A DNA stretch of 62,774 nucleotides, taken from the NCBI GenBank assembly GCA_964424105.1, contig CAYRHJ010000029.1, positions 1-62,774 on the forward strand, written 5' to 3'. This document shows, in pieces, positions 20,789 through 29,400 of this stretch. Origin of the DNA: CAYRHJ01 sp964424105. GTDB lineage: Bacteria > Planctomycetota > Phycisphaerae > UBA1845. Position numbers and translations under genes: made by a program. Below the pieces are notes generated by a model that saw only the letters and a program-made list of their open reading frames with translations, was not told the origin of the DNA and searched no databases. The stretch's first letter is position 1, and each line of letters starts with the position of its first letter.

Positions 20789-20912
20789 TTTACGAGCCGC
20801 GAGCGCAAAGCGAGCGGTCCGTCAGCGAACGGTCCGTCAGCGAACGGTCCGTCAGCGAACGGTCCGTCAGCAAACGGTCCTTTACGAGCCGCGAGCGCAA
20901 AGCGAGCGGTCC
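20789..20912. repeat. Four 15-mers bracketed by identical 32-mers
   Basis: Two identical 32 bp family C copies (TTTACGAGCCGCGAGCGC...) at 20789-20820 and 20881-20912 enclose exactly four tandem units of GTCAGCGAACGGTCC (20821, 20836, 20851, 20866; the last has one change). Frames through this block give Ser-Ala-Asn-Gly-Pro repeats that are not credible protein. Confidence 0.85.
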
Positions 20913-20940
20913 CTCGCGGAACACACGCAACTCCCACCCG

Positions 20941-21023
20941 CGACCGCCTACATGCGTCATTCCGGCACACGTCATCCCTACATGCGTCATTCCTACGTGC
21001 GTCATTCCGGCGCACGCCGGAAT
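20941..21023. repeat. Family B repeat cluster
   Basis: Repeated ACATGCGTCATTCC(G/T) units and one full palindrome with CATTCCGGCGCACGCCGGAA near 21003. It lies in the leader of the FHA-SpoIIE gene. Nothing else is seen between 20735 and 21161. Confidence 0.65.
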
Positions 21024-21161
21024 CCAGAATTCGTACGACGGATTCCACCCGCTGTTATACCAAAATTTGCCCGCCCCACATCTCCATGGCTATACTGGAA
21101 AGGGGCATTTCTTTCGGCGGCTTGCAGCCTGCGAACGATTGCAGCCGATGAAGGTGATACC

Positions 21162-22775
21162 ATGCGACTCCTATTGCGCGACGGTGACGAAATCATCGAA
21201 ACCCGAACCTTCGATTCCACGGTCATCACCGTCGGTTCGGGTGAACACGACGATCTTAGAATACCCGATCGCCGCATTATCGCCCAACAGTTGACCCTGC
21301 GGGCCAACGCCGACGGATCATGGGTCGCCCAACCCGCCGAGGGCGGGAGTCCGATGGTCCTCAACGGCCGGCCATTTACCAAGCCGACGGTCATCAAGCA
21401 CGCTGACGACGTGGCCTTCGATAACTACACGCTCGTGGTGAACCGATCGCAGTTCGCGCCCATGAACGACGTTTCCGCCGGCATCGACAATCCTCGCAAG
21501 CAAGCCAAGACGCGGGCCATACCGCTTCCGCCGGGATCGCTGACCCGCTCAGCCAGCGAACCCATCGAGCTGTCGCAGCACGCACCGCAACTGCTGGCGA
21601 AATTCGCCCAAGACCTCCCCCGCACTTCCGACATGGACGCTTGGCTCGATTTCCTGGTGGACTGGCTACCGAAGCATTTTGATGGCCGATTCGCCTTCGT
21701 TGGCATCCGTCATGCCGGGGAAGGTCCCCTGGAACACATCCGCGGTGCGAAGGAAAAACGTGCGAGCAGCGAGTCACCGCCCTTCCTTTTAGCATTCATC
21801 TATCGGTGTCTGGAGCGCAGCCAAGCCGTTTGCGTATTGTCATCCAGCCTGCCTGGCGTGGGCTCCGCCATCGTCGCACCCATCACGGGTGAAAGCGGTC
21901 CCATAGGCCTAGTCTACGTTGACAGAAAGCCGGAACAGTCGCCATTCAGCGAATTCGATCGCGACCTGCTATCCGTGATGGCATCTCTCATTGGCGGATC
22001 GATCGGCGTCGCGAAAGAAGTCGTCGCAGCCGCCCCACCTGAATCGGGGACGAATCTGAATGTCATGCAGGTTCAAGCCAGCTTGTTGCCCCGCAACGTT
22101 CCGCAATGGGACGAACTTCAAATCGCCGTGTTCTTCAATCCCGGTTTGGAACCGGGCAAGAACCTGTATGACATCATGTCGCTTTCCAACGGCGTCGTCG
22201 CCATCCTAGTCGCGGATGTTGCCGCGGACGTGCTTCGCCGGGCGACGGCATTGGCCGAGGTTCGAACCGCTTTCCGCAGTGCAGCCTTGCATCTGGACGC
22301 CCCGCACACGTTTCTGCGAGCTGTCAACTGGATGCTCTGTGACCATTACAGCACCTGCCAGTTGCACGCCGCCGCGCTGGCCATCCACCCCCTGACCGGA
22401 GAATTACAAATTGCGACTGCCGGCCAAGTCGGCGCCATGATTATCGACACCAGGGGCGATTCGCGCGACCTCGCCAATCACCAGTCCCCGGCGGCCGGTC
22501 AGCAGCCTGGAATTCCCTTTGAAGCACAACTGGAACGGTTGGCTTGTGGAGATTCCCTAGCCCTGTTCACCCGTGGGGCCTGGGTAGCCCAAAATGACAC
22601 TGGACAAACCCTCGGCGAGGTTCAGCTAACGGAAAGCATTCGCGACGGCTTCGGTCAGCGAGCGTCCGTCGCCCTGGATGATCTCGTTCAGGAACACGAG
22701 TCGTATTTACGGCGACAATTGCAAAATGATGATATTACGTTAATTATGATCCAACGCACCGAAGCGGGCGGTTAG
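21162..22775 (+). CDS. FHA-GAF-SpoIIE/PP2C serine phosphatase
   Basis: 537 residues from an ATG with AAGGTGAT six bases upstream; the open frame continues upstream only through repeats. Residues 1-90 form an FHA-like phosphothreonine-binding domain (VITVGSGEHDDLRIPD, LNGRPF). About 150-310 is a GAF-like sensor (AIVAPITGESGPIGLVYVD). About 320-535 is a SpoIIE/RsbU-type PP2C phosphatase (VQASLLPRNVPQWDELQIAV, LVADVAADVL, ending NDDITLIMIQR, the usual metal-binding DDxT close). Such proteins control anti-sigma or other partner-switching systems in response to signals. No kinase or antagonist gene is beside it. Confidence 0.88.
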   Translation: MRLLLRDGDEIIETRTFDSTVITVGSGEHDDLRIPDRRIIAQQLTLRANADGSWVAQPAEGGSPMVLNGRPFTKPTVIKHADDVAFDNYTLVVNRSQFAPMNDVSAGIDNPRKQAKTRAIPLPPGSLTRSASEPIELSQHAPQLLAKFAQDLPRTSDMDAWLDFLVDWLPKHFDGRFAFVGIRHAGEGPLEHIRGAKEKRASSESPPFLLAFIYRCLERSQAVCVLSSSLPGVGSAIVAPITGESGPIGLVYVDRKPEQSPFSEFDRDLLSVMASLIGGSIGVAKEVVAAAPPESGTNLNVMQVQASLLPRNVPQWDELQIAVFFNPGLEPGKNLYDIMSLSNGVVAILVADVAADVLRRATALAEVRTAFRSAALHLDAPHTFLRAVNWMLCDHYSTCQLHAAALAIHPLTGELQIATAGQVGAMIIDTRGDSRDLANHQSPAAGQQPGIPFEAQLERLACGDSLALFTRGAWVAQNDTGQTLGEVQLTESIRDGFGQRASVALDDLVQEHESYLRRQLQNDDITLIMIQRTEAGG

Positions 22776-22935
22776 TCAAGAAACGACAAGAACTTATGAC
22801 TTCAGCAAGGTCTACTTGTTGTCCAGCCACTCGACCGGCGATAGACTTGATAGGTTCAGTGGGCTCGACGTTTCGGGGTCGCGAGTTGTCGCCACCTTGT
22901 CGGGAGGTTGTTGTTTGCGAGGCCTATTCTATCTG

Positions 22936-23481
22936 ATGTCTAGAATCGCCGTGATCCCGCTGTTGGCGGCGGCGGGGTGCAACGTCAACGGGTCCGGCTT
23001 CTTGCCCGGGGAAAGCGCCGTCGCTGAACCGCCAACCAAGTCGCAGTCTTCACAGCCACTCACCGAAGTTAAATGCCGGATTCCCGAAGACGTGGCGGAG
23101 ATCAACGATCGATTGTTGCGAATGATCAATATCGAGCGATTCGAACAGGGGATTCTGTCCCTCGATTCGCAACTATCCGACATTGCCGCGCAGTATGCCT
23201 GCACCATGATCAACGAGGAATTCTTTGGCCACAAACATCCCAAGACCGAGTTTGACGTCGCTCAGCGGCTGGTGCAGGCGGGATTCGCGTACAAAGTAGT
23301 AGGTGAAAACCTCGCCGCAGGTTACTGGGATCCGCAGGGAACGCTGGATGCTTGGCTGGCGAGTGATTCGCACCGCGAGATTCTGATGGATCCTGAATTT
23401 ACCCGTGCCGGGTTGGCCGTTCGCTACGGTGGCCCGTACGGCGTCTACAGTGTGTTGATTTTGGCAGACCCGGTTGACTAG
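22936..23481 (+). CDS. CAP/SCP-domain lipoprotein
   Basis: About 181 residues starting at the ATG at 22936: MSRIAVIPLLAAAGC contains a lipobox (LAAAGC-like), so it is probably lipid-anchored. After a Ser/Pro-rich linker comes a CAP domain of the bacterial YkwD type (INIERFEQGILSLDSQL, FFGHKHP with the active-site-like His, GENLAAGY, DAWLASDSHREILMD, FTRAGLAVRYGG, VLILADPVD). Function in bacteria is unsettled; extracellular lipid binding or adhesion have been proposed for CAP proteins. An upstream in-frame ATG at 22816 is less likely because it would bury the lipobox. Confidence 0.82.
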   Translation: MSRIAVIPLLAAAGCNVNGSGFLPGESAVAEPPTKSQSSQPLTEVKCRIPEDVAEINDRLLRMINIERFEQGILSLDSQLSDIAAQYACTMINEEFFGHKHPKTEFDVAQRLVQAGFAYKVVGENLAAGYWDPQGTLDAWLASDSHREILMDPEFTRAGLAVRYGGPYGVYSVLILADPVD

Positions 23482-23523
23482 CCGCTGACCTTTCTGATCA
23501 GCCGATCGCAGCTTCGAGTTTCC

Positions 23524-24708
23524 ATGAATCGTTCGCAACCGCCGAAAGACTCGCTCTTCCAGCCACGACGCCACCCCGGTCAGCGCGTGCTCCTCACCGG
23601 TCAGGTGGGTCTGGACAAAAAGGAAGTCGTCGACGAATTGGCACGTTTGGCCGACGAGGGCGGCCGGCACGTCGATGTTTTTCACGTCGGGGACATGATG
23701 TACGCCGAGGCGCCGGACGTCGTTCCGGGTCGAATCCTGGATTTGCCGCGGCAACGGTTGGAACAACTCCGCCGCAGCGTGTTCAAGGACATTCTCGCAG
23801 CCGCACCCCACAGTCCCAACATGGTCATCAATACCCATGCCACGTTTCGTTGGCGACACGGGTTATTCCATGCCTACGATCATAGCGATATGGTCAAGCT
23901 CGACGCCGACCTTTATATCACCCTGATTGACAACGCCCACGCCGTGCACGAACGGCTTCTCCGAGAACACGACATTCACCATACACTCAAGGACATCATG
24001 GTCTGGCGGGAAGAGGAAATTCTCGCAACACGGGCGATGGCCGAGGCCGTCCGCGGATACGGTCATGCGTTCATCGTCAGCCGCACCGATTCCAAAACCA
24101 CCGCTGAAACCATCCTCAGCCTGATGTTCCAGCCGAATCGCAAGCGGGTCTATCCATCGTTTCCCATGACGCACGTCATGGGTATGCCCGACGTGCTCGC
24201 GGAGATCGACCGATTTCGCGCCAGGCTCGCGGAATATTTCATCACATTTGACCCAGGCGACGTGGACGAAAAAGATTTGCTGTTCCAGGCCGGTGCGGCC
24301 ATTCAGAAAGGGCGTGATGAGTTTACCATTCCGGTCAATGGGCGACAGATTACGCTCAAAGCCGCAGACGTCACACACATCGCCCGCGACATCGACGGTC
24401 AAATCTACGCCCGCGATTTTATGCTCATTGACCAATCGGACATGATCATCACGTACATACCGGTCATGCCCGACGGCCGACCCGGGCTTTCCTCCGGTGT
24501 GGAACGAGAGCTGCAACACGCTTTTGAGACCACCAAGGAAGTGTACGTGGTGTGGACGCCCAAGAACGAGCCATCCCCATTCGTCACGGCCACCGCCACG
24601 CGCATTTATTCGAACCTGGATCAGTTGTTCGAAGAATTTCAGACCAAGGGCTATATCGACATGTACCAGCATGATCTTCCCGTGGCAGCGCCCAAGTCAA
24701 CCGGATAG
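23524..24708 (+). CDS. Nucleotide-kinase-like / nucleoside deoxyribosyltransferase-like fusion
   Basis: 394 residues. Residues 20-200 look like a P-loop NMP-kinase-type domain: VLLTGQVGLDKKEVVDEL stands where a Walker A loop belongs but has lost the canonical GxGKS/T ending, and VINTHATFRWRHG resembles the archaeal AdkA TH(A/V) segment. Residues 230-390 resemble nucleoside 2-deoxyribosyltransferases: DGQIYARDFMLIDQSDMIIT and SSGVERELQHAFE, the latter placing a Glu where the catalytic one is expected. The combination suggests nucleotide sensing, salvage or hydrolysis. A 121-residue unknown starts 3 bp after the stop, an apparent operon. Domain calls are by motif only. Confidence 0.65.
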   Translation: MNRSQPPKDSLFQPRRHPGQRVLLTGQVGLDKKEVVDELARLADEGGRHVDVFHVGDMMYAEAPDVVPGRILDLPRQRLEQLRRSVFKDILAAAPHSPNMVINTHATFRWRHGLFHAYDHSDMVKLDADLYITLIDNAHAVHERLLREHDIHHTLKDIMVWREEEILATRAMAEAVRGYGHAFIVSRTDSKTTAETILSLMFQPNRKRVYPSFPMTHVMGMPDVLAEIDRFRARLAEYFITFDPGDVDEKDLLFQAGAAIQKGRDEFTIPVNGRQITLKAADVTHIARDIDGQIYARDFMLIDQSDMIITYIPVMPDGRPGLSSGVERELQHAFETTKEVYVVWTPKNEPSPFVTATATRIYSNLDQLFEEFQTKGYIDMYQHDLPVAAPKSTG

Positions 24709-24711
24709 CAC

Positions 24712-25077
24712 ATGACCGGGCAAGTCATTACCTCTGCACAACGCAAACTGCAACCTCCGCTCGTTCTCGAAGCTCCGCTGCACGACTTGCGCATTGCGTT
24801 TGCCCAACTTATGGACGGCGTTCAAGTCCAACTCCACAGGCGAGGCCTCGAAATCGATTCCTGTGTGCTTGACCGTTTCGCTCGTGTGCGAGTTATCGGG
24901 CGGGCGGAGGAGTACGTCATTCCGGTGGAATCTGTGACCGATCAAGCCTGCCTGGTGGACGCTTTGGCCGCCAAAATCGCGCAGGAAGGCGGTCAGCGTC
25001 TCGCAGAGGCGCGGGTCGAAGTGCTGGAAATTGCCGTCGAGGCCGTCCGCATGCCTGATTTCCCGCTGGTGCGGTGA
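24712..25077 (+). CDS. Small protein of unknown function, partner of the fusion gene
   Basis: 121 residues, ATG three bases after the preceding stop, so probably co-translated. I do not recognise a family. The sequence looks like a small alpha/beta soluble protein: a middle part with alternating hydrophobic residues (VRVIGRAEEYVIPVESVTD) and a C-terminal strand (ARVEVLEIAVEAVRMP). It has no signal peptide, membrane segment or Cys motif. Its fixed link to the kinase/deoxyribosyltransferase-like gene is the only clue to its role. Confidence 0.6.
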   Translation: MTGQVITSAQRKLQPPLVLEAPLHDLRIAFAQLMDGVQVQLHRRGLEIDSCVLDRFARVRVIGRAEEYVIPVESVTDQACLVDALAAKIAQEGGQRLAEARVEVLEIAVEAVRMPDFPLVR

Positions 25078-25266
25078 TTTCGACTCCCGAACCCCCATAG
25101 CGACAAATAATTGAGTTGCCCTTGCGAATCCGTTAATGTCGGTGATGGGGAATCCGGGTCGCCAGAACGCGCTTTGACGCCGCGGCCTGATCCGTTCAAT
25201 CCCATTCGAATGGCGTCTATTCCACCTGACCAGGAGCGTGGTGGGTCATGAACGGGAGATTTCAAC

Positions 25267-25794
25267 ATGATTCATTTTTGCGTGTTTGGGGCCCATGAAG
25301 GCATCTTGGCGCCGGACAAAGTGGTCTATTTCACCATGTTCGGGGGATGCGAATTGAAGCAACCGACGTTGGCCAAACGGCTCTTGGAAGCGCGTCGATA
25401 CGAGAACATGGGCATGCCCATTCGGCGGCGGAATTTCTTCGTTACCATATTCGGCGGCACGAGCATCAAGGTCCCCACCCTGGCCGAGGAATTTCTCGAT
25501 CTGCAAGACGCGTTGCGAGCCAAGCTGATAGCATTTGAAGATTGGGACGCTGCGGTGGTCCACTTGAACGACAATCCAGGATTCGGGTCATTGACCGCCT
25601 TCGGTGGATTCGAAGGCGCCGAGCTTCCCTCGGAAGACGAAGAAGTCGAGGGCTTAGCCCTGAATCGTCACATCGGAAACATCTCCGAACCGGCGGGTCG
25701 AACTCTGGAGCTGGCTGTCGGACGAGGCGGGTCACACCGTACAGCCATCCTTCGACAGGCGTTGGCTGCTCAGTCGACGGCCGTTCGCGCGTAG
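25267..25794 (+). CDS. FGG-repeat protein, LiaF C-terminal-like
   Basis: 175 residues with GGGAG before the ATG. Three similar short units are visible: YFTMFGGCELKQPTLAKRL, FFVTIFGGTSIKVPTLAEEF and the shorter SLTAFGGFEGAELP, each a strand followed by FGG. This resembles the beta-strand FGG repeats in the C-terminal domain of LiaF/YvqF-type cell-envelope stress proteins, but without their N-terminal membrane helices. An acidic stretch (SEDEEVEG) follows the repeats. Role unknown. Its last five codons and downstream 46 bp are duplicated 237 bp away (26016-26076). Confidence 0.6.
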   Translation: MIHFCVFGAHEGILAPDKVVYFTMFGGCELKQPTLAKRLLEARRYENMGMPIRRRNFFVTIFGGTSIKVPTLAEEFLDLQDALRAKLIAFEDWDAAVVHLNDNPGFGSLTAFGGFEGAELPSEDEEVEGLALNRHIGNISEPAGRTLELAVGRGGSHRTAILRQALAAQSTAVRA

Positions 25795-25839
25795 TTTGGT
25801 CGTTCTGAAATGCCGCGACATCGGAAATGGTGTATGTTC
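25779..25839. repeat. 61 bp imperfect duplication, copy 1 (spans a stop codon)
   Basis: GGCCGTTCGCGCGTAGTTTG and the following bases match 26016-26076 at the same length with about nine differences and no gaps. Copy 1 contains the end of the FGG-repeat gene. Confidence 0.8.
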
Positions 25840-25892
25840 TTCAAGACGTGTGGCCCGGCTCCTTCGACGGGTGTGCATGGGCTCGTCATAGT

Positions 25893-25927
25893 GGGTGGCC
25901 CAGGTCCTTCGGACCTGGGGGAGTCGA
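25893..25927 (+). repeat. Family A variant with compensated stem
   Basis: GGTGGCCCAGGTCC-TTC-GGACCTGGG followed by GGAGTCGAT. The flanks match other family A copies, but the stem reads CCCAGGTCC/GGACCTGGG instead of CCCACCTCC/GGAGGTGGG, with both arms changed together. Confidence 0.75.
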
Positions 25928-25977
25928 TTCTTCGACATTCAATTTGCACGTGACATCGCAGTGTTGTTCAACCTACT

Positions 25978-26015
25978 TCATCGGGTCCCCCACCTCCAAA
26001 GGAGGTGGGCCACCC
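25978..26015 (-). repeat. Family A hairpin repeat
   Basis: TCATCGGGTCCCCCACCTCC-AAA-GGAGGTGGGCCACCC. It directly abuts copy 2 of the 61 bp duplication. Confidence 0.85.
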
Positions 26016-26076
26016 GGCCGTTCGCGCGTAGTTGGGTCGATCTGAAATGCCGCGAAGTCTGAATTGGCGTAGGTTC
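26016..26076. repeat. 61 bp imperfect duplication, copy 2
   Basis: Downstream copy of 25779-25839, 237 bp away, starting immediately after a family A hairpin. The family A variant at 25893 also lies between the two copies. Confidence 0.8.
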
Positions 26077-26123
26077 GTTAATTGTGCATGGGATTTGCAA
26101 ATCGCATGGACGATGATCGAAGC

Positions 26124-26894
26124 ATGACAAGACCCGCGCGGATCCGGGCAGGTGTGCTGATCGGCGGATCAAGCCGCCGTATGGGCCAGTGCAAAGCGCT
26201 GCTGCCGTGGCATGGCCAAACCATCGTCGAACGAGTGGTGCAGACGGCGCAATGCGTCGCGGATGAATGTGTCCTGCTTGGAACGATGAAAGGGGTTCCG
26301 CCTGCCTTGGGTGGCATCCGCATACTTCCTGATATTCATCCGCACATCGGACCGCTGGCCGGCTTGCACGCGTTGCTGTCGGACCAATCTGACGGTTGGA
26401 GTTTTCTGCTCAGTTGCGACATTCCTGATATTTCGACGGCGGCGCTGATCGAGCTGGTATTTCAAATCAACGACCAGCGTCCCGGCTCGCCACCATGCGA
26501 TACAGGTCCGAAATGGAACGAACCGCGCAACACTTCGTCGTCCGTTCACGTGGCCGCAGGGAACAGGCCGTCTGATGGCGGTCACGGATCGGATACGAAT
26601 GAAATTGACCGCCGACCCGCGTTCCAGGCGGTGGCCTACGCCCTGGGCGATCGTGTTGAAACCTGTTGCGCGCTCTATCACGCATCTTTGCTGCCCGACG
26701 TGGAACGTCGAATCACGCACGGGCGTTACGCGCTACAGGAATTGATTCAATCGCATCCCCACAAGCTGCTGAACGGTCAACCCCACCGATGGGCCTTGCG
26801 AAACGTCAACACGCCGCAGGATTATTCGGCGGCGCTCGAATCCGCGGGTGGTGAACGATCCCACACGATGGCCAACAACCGTTGCCCAGAATGA
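26124..26894 (+). CDS. mobA: MobA-like nucleotidyltransferase
   Basis: About 256 residues. The N-terminal VLIGGSSRRMGQCKALLPWHG is the GGxSxRMGxxK signature of molybdenum-cofactor guanylyltransferase and related MobA-like nucleotidyltransferases; LLSCDIPDIS is the metal-binding region and the closing NVNTPQDYS is also MobA-typical. Such proteins load GMP (or CMP) onto molybdopterin in the cytoplasm. Between residues about 130 and 165 sits a long polar insertion rich in Ser, Asn, Gly and Pro, not usual for the family. Earlier in-frame starts exist (26088, 26106). No other moa/mob gene is near. The 3' end overlaps the ClC gene by 73 bp on the opposite strand. Confidence 0.82.
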   Translation: MTRPARIRAGVLIGGSSRRMGQCKALLPWHGQTIVERVVQTAQCVADECVLLGTMKGVPPALGGIRILPDIHPHIGPLAGLHALLSDQSDGWSFLLSCDIPDISTAALIELVFQINDQRPGSPPCDTGPKWNEPRNTSSSVHVAAGNRPSDGGHGSDTNEIDRRPAFQAVAYALGDRVETCCALYHASLLPDVERRITHGRYALQELIQSHPHKLLNGQPHRWALRNVNTPQDYSAALESAGGERSHTMANNRCPE

Positions 26895-28945
26895 AGCGGC
26901 GTGTCCAGATCGGGCGGGCATTGCACGGATCCGTCCGGCTCCTCGATGGCTACCACTTGCGCGCCGAACTGACGTCTGAAGTCGGCTTCGCGCAAGGATT
27001 GGCCTATCGCTTGCAAGGGCACAATCAATCTCTTGACCACGTCTTTGCGCATCATGGACACGCCCATGGAAAGCTGCTCGAGCTGTCCCTCGCGTTCGAT
27101 GCCCGATAGGCCCGAATATTCCAGGAGCACGAGCTTCTGCGTTTCATCGACGTGTCGGCGAAGCGTGTCATAGATTGCTTTTCGGGATATCATCCCCAAC
27201 CAGCGGCGGCGGTGATCGCGCGACACCACGGGGAGCACGTCGTGGTTTTTCATTTGGAAGACATTCAATGCCTGGTACAAATCTTCGTCCGGGAAGACGG
27301 TGGCCAGGTCCGTCGTCATCATGTCCGACGCGATCAAGGCATGGGCCAGTCCGGGGTCATGAAAGGCGGATTCGATGTCGGGAACGGAGATGATGCCGAC
27401 CAGTCGGTCACCCTGCGTGACGGCAAAAACCGGACGTGTGCCCGGCTCGATGCGTTTGACCAGCTCCGCCAAGGACATCTCCGGTGTGGCCACGGCTCGC
27501 CATTCTCGCTCCATCAACTCCCCAACCCGCCGTGACTCGAGCAGGTGTATGACGGCATCAGCCGCGTGGGCGGGGGATTCGGCTGCGCTGCGCACCTGCT
27601 CGGAATTCAGTCCGATCCTTCTGCCCACGACGTAGGCGGTCGAACAGACCACCATCAGCGGAACGATCAAACCGTAACTGCCGGTCATTTCCATCACCAT
27701 GACGATTGCGGCCATGGGCACGCGCATACCGGCTGCCAACACCCCCGCCATCCCCACCGGAATCAGGGCCTGACGCAAATCGTCGGGAAAAACTCCCGGA
27801 AACAACGCCTGGCAAACGCAACCCAAAAACGCGCCAGCCACCCCGCCGATGAAAACAGCCGGTCCCAGTGCCCCGCCCGACGCGCCGCTCCCCACGGTCA
27901 ATCCGGTGGCGACGCATTTGCACACCAGCACAGCCAGGAACATCCCCGCCCACCACCACCATCCCGCGTCGGGAACTTCTCGCAACAATCGCCCATCCAA
28001 CGCGCTTTCGATGAAATGGTATTGACCATCCATGACCTGCGGCAGGATGCAGGCCAGCGCCCCGGTCGCCAGCCCGCCCAGGCCGGGCAGGACCCATCGC
28101 GGCACGGCCTTTTGAATCTCCGCGACCCGTTCAACGCACTTGAGACAGACCGCAAGCAGCATGGACGACAGGCCGCAAATCGGCCCCAAGACCGCGTAGG
28201 GCAACAGTTCCAACGGAGAGGTGAAGGCCAGTTCCGACGTGCCTTCCAAGAGCCGGTGACCGAATCCCGGAAACAACATGAACGTCGTGTAACCGACCAC
28301 CGACGCCACGAATCCCGGCACGATGGCGTCCGACTCGAACTCCGGTTCATAATATAGAATGGAGGCTGCGAACAGGGCGCCACCCAGCGGGCATTGAAAG
28401 ATCGCACCAATTCCAGCCGCGCACCCTGCCACCAATAACACACGGCGCTCACGAGGCGTCAGACCGAAAAGCTTGCCCACGCTTGACCCCACGGCTGCGC
28501 CCAACGCCGCGATGGGCCCTTCCGGTCCGGCTGACCCGCCGCAGGAAATCACCCCGATCGACGCTCCGGCTTTGACCAGCGGACCGCGGAGTGACATAGC
28601 CCCCAGGTCGCGATGAAACGCGCGGGTCAAGACGTCGGCGCCATGACCCACCGCCGTGGGACACAGCCAACGCACCAGCAGACCCGACGCCAATCCACCG
28701 AGCGCCGGCAGAAGCAATACACCCCACTTGAATGCTTTTATCTGTGCGCTGCCGACGTGCGTGAATCGACCGACCAAAAGCGCTGACCCGTGTTCCAAGC
28801 CCCAGTGCAACGCGGCAGCGGCCAAGCCGGCCACAATCCCCGCCAATGTGGCCAGGCAGAATAGCCGACTCCACCGGGCAGCCGGTCTGGGGATAAATTG
28901 AATCACCCTGCCGAACCATTCATACGGAAGATTGAATCTGGACAT
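26822..28945 (-). CDS. ClC chloride channel/transporter with CBS domains
   Basis: 707 residues. Residues about 20-440 hold the ClC helices with the selectivity sequences CGGSAGPEGPIAALGA (the gating Glu of GxEGP is present) and GSGASGGALGPAVFIGG. The C-terminal 250 residues contain a pair of CBS-type regulatory modules (MEREWRAVATPEMSLAELV..., MMTTDLATVFPDEDLYQAL) that bind adenine nucleotides in other ClC proteins. It is likely an inner-membrane chloride/proton antiporter or channel. Single gene; convergent overlap of 73 bp with the MobA-like gene. Confidence 0.93.
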   Translation of the reverse strand: MSRFNLPYEWFGRVIQFIPRPAARWSRLFCLATLAGIVAGLAAAALHWGLEHGSALLVGRFTHVGSAQIKAFKWGVLLLPALGGLASGLLVRWLCPTAVGHGADVLTRAFHRDLGAMSLRGPLVKAGASIGVISCGGSAGPEGPIAALGAAVGSSVGKLFGLTPRERRVLLVAGCAAGIGAIFQCPLGGALFAASILYYEPEFESDAIVPGFVASVVGYTTFMLFPGFGHRLLEGTSELAFTSPLELLPYAVLGPICGLSSMLLAVCLKCVERVAEIQKAVPRWVLPGLGGLATGALACILPQVMDGQYHFIESALDGRLLREVPDAGWWWWAGMFLAVLVCKCVATGLTVGSGASGGALGPAVFIGGVAGAFLGCVCQALFPGVFPDDLRQALIPVGMAGVLAAGMRVPMAAIVMVMEMTGSYGLIVPLMVVCSTAYVVGRRIGLNSEQVRSAAESPAHAADAVIHLLESRRVGELMEREWRAVATPEMSLAELVKRIEPGTRPVFAVTQGDRLVGIISVPDIESAFHDPGLAHALIASDMMTTDLATVFPDEDLYQALNVFQMKNHDVLPVVSRDHRRRWLGMISRKAIYDTLRRHVDETQKLVLLEYSGLSGIEREGQLEQLSMGVSMMRKDVVKRLIVPLQAIGQSLREADFRRQFGAQVVAIEEPDGSVQCPPDLDTPLHSGQRLLAIVWDRSPPADSSAAE

Positions 28946-29108
28946 CGAATGGGATGCGATTCTAGGGCATCGAGTTGCACGTCACAATGCGGCGGACGAC
29001 CTATAATTTCGCGGATGCGGGACCCGCGGGCACGTTAAATGAACACGGCCCAAGGCGTGGTCGATATCGTAAAATAAGTCGTGGTCCGTCAATCATGGAG
29101 TCTCCAAC

Positions 29109-29285
29109 ATGCTACGCATCGCATTAGCCTTGTTCGTGTTCCTGGTGGTGGCGCTTTCGCCGGTCAAGGCCGTTGAGCAAAGTCTCACGTCGGCAAGCGC
29201 CGCGGAAATCGTCCTGATGATCCTAACAGCCATGGTCATCATCTCATTGCACCACATCCACCGTCGCCGCGGTGCAACACGTTAA
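29109..29285 (+). CDS. Small two-segment membrane or secreted protein
   Basis: 58 residues from an ATG with GGAG about ten bases upstream. The N-terminus MLRIALALFVFLVVALSPVKA looks like a signal peptide. A short Ser/Ala-rich middle is followed by a second hydrophobic stretch (AAEIVLMILTAMVIISL) and a basic end HHIHRRRGATR. The C-terminal helix plus arginines resembles a sorting tail or a simple anchor. TATAAT lies at 29002-29007 upstream, without a well-spaced -35. No family recognised. The rest of 28946-29400 holds no other gene. Confidence 0.45.
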   Translation: MLRIALALFVFLVVALSPVKAVEQSLTSASAAEIVLMILTAMVIISLHHIHRRRGATR

Positions 29286-29400
29286 TGACCCACGGCCATT
29301 TGGCGAACGAGACGTGCGACATGGCAACCACCCATCATCGCCGATGGTATCGCCGGCGAATCACCACCACGACGTCGAACATCGGCGGCGGGGTGAAAAG

